Assembly: GCF_002884445.1 (NCBI RefSeq)
Contig: NZ_KZ614144.1
Coordinates: 4,818,094-4,882,093, forward strand
Direction: 5' to 3'
Source: Paenibacillus castaneae
GTDB taxonomy: Bacteria > Bacillota > Bacilli > Paenibacillales > Paenibacillaceae
Length of the DNA: 64,000 nt
The notes beneath the pieces were generated by a model. It was not told where the DNA came from. It did no database searches and worked only from the letters and a program-made list of their open reading frames with translations. Positions 62,589 to 64,000 of the stretch are shown piece by piece (within the stretch, counting starts at the first letter, position 1; each line of letters opens with the position of its first letter). The position numbers were made by a program, and so were the translations under genes.

Positions 62589-62891
62589 GTGGAAACTTTT
62601 GATATTATTACACTCGAAATAACTTATCAGCACCAAACCGCAAAGCTTGCATACACTTCCGCTGAGCTTGTCCGTGTCACCGAATATGGAGACAGGCTAT
62701 GGTATATTGATATTAATGGGGTTGTTGACCGTGAGCTGCTCGCTTGGTTTGGACAAAGCGAGAACATTGCAATTGAGCTCTTGGCAGGAGCTAGAAGCGG
62801 CCAATTCTTTCGTGGAAGAGGCTACTTTCATCCCAATGAGCTGCATCAAGCAGCGGCGATTCGCGGCGACGGCGAGTTGATTGAACAATAA
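62589..62891 (+). CDS. Small hypothetical protein
   Basis: 100 residues from a GTG at 62589, with AGGAGG eight bases upstream. It opens METFDIITLEITYQHQTAKL and is probably beta-rich with a helical end. No family recognised. It lies divergent from the VWA lipoprotein and is followed by a very strong terminator. Confidence 0.7.
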   Translation: METFDIITLEITYQHQTAKLAYTSAELVRVTEYGDRLWYIDINGVVDRELLAWFGQSENIAIELLAGARSGQFFRGRGYFHPNELHQAAAIRGDGELIEQ

Positions 62892-62914
62892 TCCATCGTT
62901 CAGCACATACAAAC

Positions 62915-62961
62915 AAGGGGCTGCTTCAAAAGGATAAATTCACCTTTTGAAGCAGCCCCTT
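62915..62961 (+). terminator. Strong terminator between convergent genes
   Basis: A 19-pair perfect stem: AAGGGGCTGCTTCAAAAGG (62915-62933) with its complement at 62943-62961, loop of nine, followed by CT. It ends the small hypothetical gene and faces the convergent aldolase gene. Confidence 0.85.
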
Positions 62962-63020
62962 CTATTACAGCGTGAAACGAAGCTCATACCGTCCGTGGAC
63001 GTTTAAAGCAGCTCAGCTTA

Positions 63021-63983
63021 TTATTTACCGTGTGCAATTTCAGGTGTTGTAAGGCGATCGTAGAACTCCACACCTTTGTCCTTGTCTTCGGAATCCCGAA
63101 GCGCCATCGCAGAGCGAGGGTGCTCATCCAAAATCCCTGTAATCATATAAGGGATAATATAGCCCCATTCTTCCTTCTCGCGAAGCGGAATCATGAATTT
63201 CTCGATCATATCCAGTACCGGACGAACCGTATACTTCGTATTTTTCAGTTCAGATACAAGCAGCTCCGTGTTGCAGTTACCGGCAGCGCGGCCCATTCCG
63301 TATACAGATGCATCAAGCAGTTCAACGCCATGTTCTGCTGCAAGCAACGTATTCGCGAAAGCAAGCTGCAGATTGTTATGCGCATGAACGCCAAGACGTT
63401 TATTAGGCAGGTGCTGACGGAACTTGTCAACGAGGTAGCTCATATCGCTTGGTTTCAAGCTGCCATAGGAGTCAACAACGTAAACAACGTCTACTACACT
63501 GTCATTGATCAATTGAAATGCTTCAATTAGCTGGTTTTCCATAACATTGGAAAGCGCCATGATGTTAATAGTCGTTTCGTATCCGCGGTCATGGAATACT
63601 TGAACAAGCTCCAACGCCTTGTCAACATCTTGAATATAGCAAGCAACGCGGATCAGGTCGAGCATGCTCTCACTGCGCGGCAAAATATCATTCTCATCAA
63701 CGCGTCCGATATCAACAAGTGCAGACAGCTTAGTGCTGCCTTTGTTCGGAATTACTTTTTTCAAAAAATCATCATTCAGAAAACGCCAAGGGCCTGCACT
63801 TTCAGCGCCTTTAAGCAGCTTTGGCGAGTTTTTGTAGCCGATTTCCATATAATCGACGCCGGCTTCGTTCAAGCTTTGGTACAAATGCTGAACGAACTCG
63901 ACACTAAAATCCCAGTTATTTACGAGTCCGCCATCGCGGATCGTACAATCAACAATTTTACAATGACTTGTTTTTGAATGCAT
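63021..63983 (-). CDS. HMG-CoA-lyase-like aldolase (DRE-TIM metallolyase)
   Basis: 320 residues, complete. KIVDCTIRDGGLVNNW has the metal-binding Asp and the Arg of the DRE-TIM family, and GVHAHNNLQLAFANTL provides the HxH metal ligands. The C-terminus is helical. Related enzymes are 4-hydroxy-2-oxovalerate aldolase and HMG-CoA lyase; the substrate here cannot be told. AAAGGAG precedes the ATG, 16 bases from the right edge. Confidence 0.87.
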   Translation of the reverse strand: MHSKTSHCKIVDCTIRDGGLVNNWDFSVEFVQHLYQSLNEAGVDYMEIGYKNSPKLLKGAESAGPWRFLNDDFLKKVIPNKGSTKLSALVDIGRVDENDILPRSESMLDLIRVACYIQDVDKALELVQVFHDRGYETTINIMALSNVMENQLIEAFQLINDSVVDVVYVVDSYGSLKPSDMSYLVDKFRQHLPNKRLGVHAHNNLQLAFANTLLAAEHGVELLDASVYGMGRAAGNCNTELLVSELKNTKYTVRPVLDMIEKFMIPLREKEEWGYIIPYMITGILDEHPRSAMALRDSEDKDKGVEFYDRLTTPEIAHGK

Positions 63984-64000
63984 CCGTTGTTACTCCTTTG

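Noticed and set aside
1..64000. Insertion sequences or integrases
   Set aside because: No transposase, integrase or terminal inverted repeat with target duplication was recognised in any frame.
1..64000. tRNA or rRNA genes
   Set aside because: No cloverleaf ending in CCA or rRNA-like stretch was recognised; the pheST leader only senses tRNA.

Overview
The window looks like chromosome from a spore-forming, moderate-GC Firmicute of the Paenibacillus type. The grounds are AGGAGG-type ribosome binding sites with many TTG/GTG starts, a T-box in front of pheST, CotF/CotB/CotH-type spore coat genes, the pheS-pheT-zapA-mutS2 order, and a SinR-like regulator beside an eps-like polysaccharide operon. 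The genus is an inference from gene content.

1-25 kb, exopolysaccharide locus, nearly all on the minus strand. Two transcription units are visible. Unit A starts at about 24.88 kb and runs through a Wzz-type chain-length regulator, a tyrosine-kinase-type ATPase, a structured leader matching the EAR (eps-associated RNA) position, an NDP-sugar 4,6-dehydratase, galU, EpsD-like and EpsF-like GT4 enzymes, a GT2, an EpsG-like polymerase, a GT32-like enzyme, an EpsL-like initiating transferase and an EpsN-like aminotransferase. Unit B starts at about 12.69 kb and runs through a nucleotidyltransferase, three GT4s, a GT2, a pyruvyl transferase, a GH88/105-like hydrolase, a KAS III-ACP-KAS III-SDR-acyltransferase cassette, and a Wzx-like flippase cut by the left edge. 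Between the units lies a broken EpsM/NeuD-type acetyltransferase gene on the plus strand. Three 16-bp palindromes of the form GTTCT-N6-AGAAC sit in the promoters of unit A, unit B and the SinR-like gene. They match the B. subtilis SinR half-site and suggest one self-regulated switch for the whole locus.

25-39 kb, housekeeping and spore coat. This holds a repeat-rich spacer, a 5'-3' exonuclease, two PLP aminotransferases (one in an AlaR/AlaT-like pair), an ArsC/Spx-family protein, an RluA-type pseudouridine synthase and a PduO-type cobalamin adenosyltransferase. A spore coat block follows: two CotF-like proteins, two beta-rich coat-type proteins of which one is CotB-like, a repetitive CotG-like protein and a CotH-type kinase. 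Then come cysK, an MFS transporter and a zinc-ribbon protein.

39-54.5 kb. This contains a 26-residue membrane peptide too short for routine gene calling, a DUF350 membrane protein, mutS2, a holin-superfamily-IV-like protein, a CuA-type lipoprotein, an SDR, an unusually large ZapA with an about 800-residue coiled coil, and pheT-pheS with a T-box leader and promoter. A NarL-type response regulator and sensor kinase follow, next to a CopD-like membrane protein.

54.5-64 kb. This contains a 50-residue small ORF, a PhnP-like metallo-hydrolase, a four-copy intergenic repeat, a Nudix hydrolase, an NlpC/P60-like protein, an AraC regulator with a GH27 alpha-galactosidase, glutamate dehydrogenase, a VWA lipoprotein, a small hypothetical protein and an HMG-CoA-lyase-like aldolase. 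All assignments come from reading the sequence and family knowledge; no database search was run.
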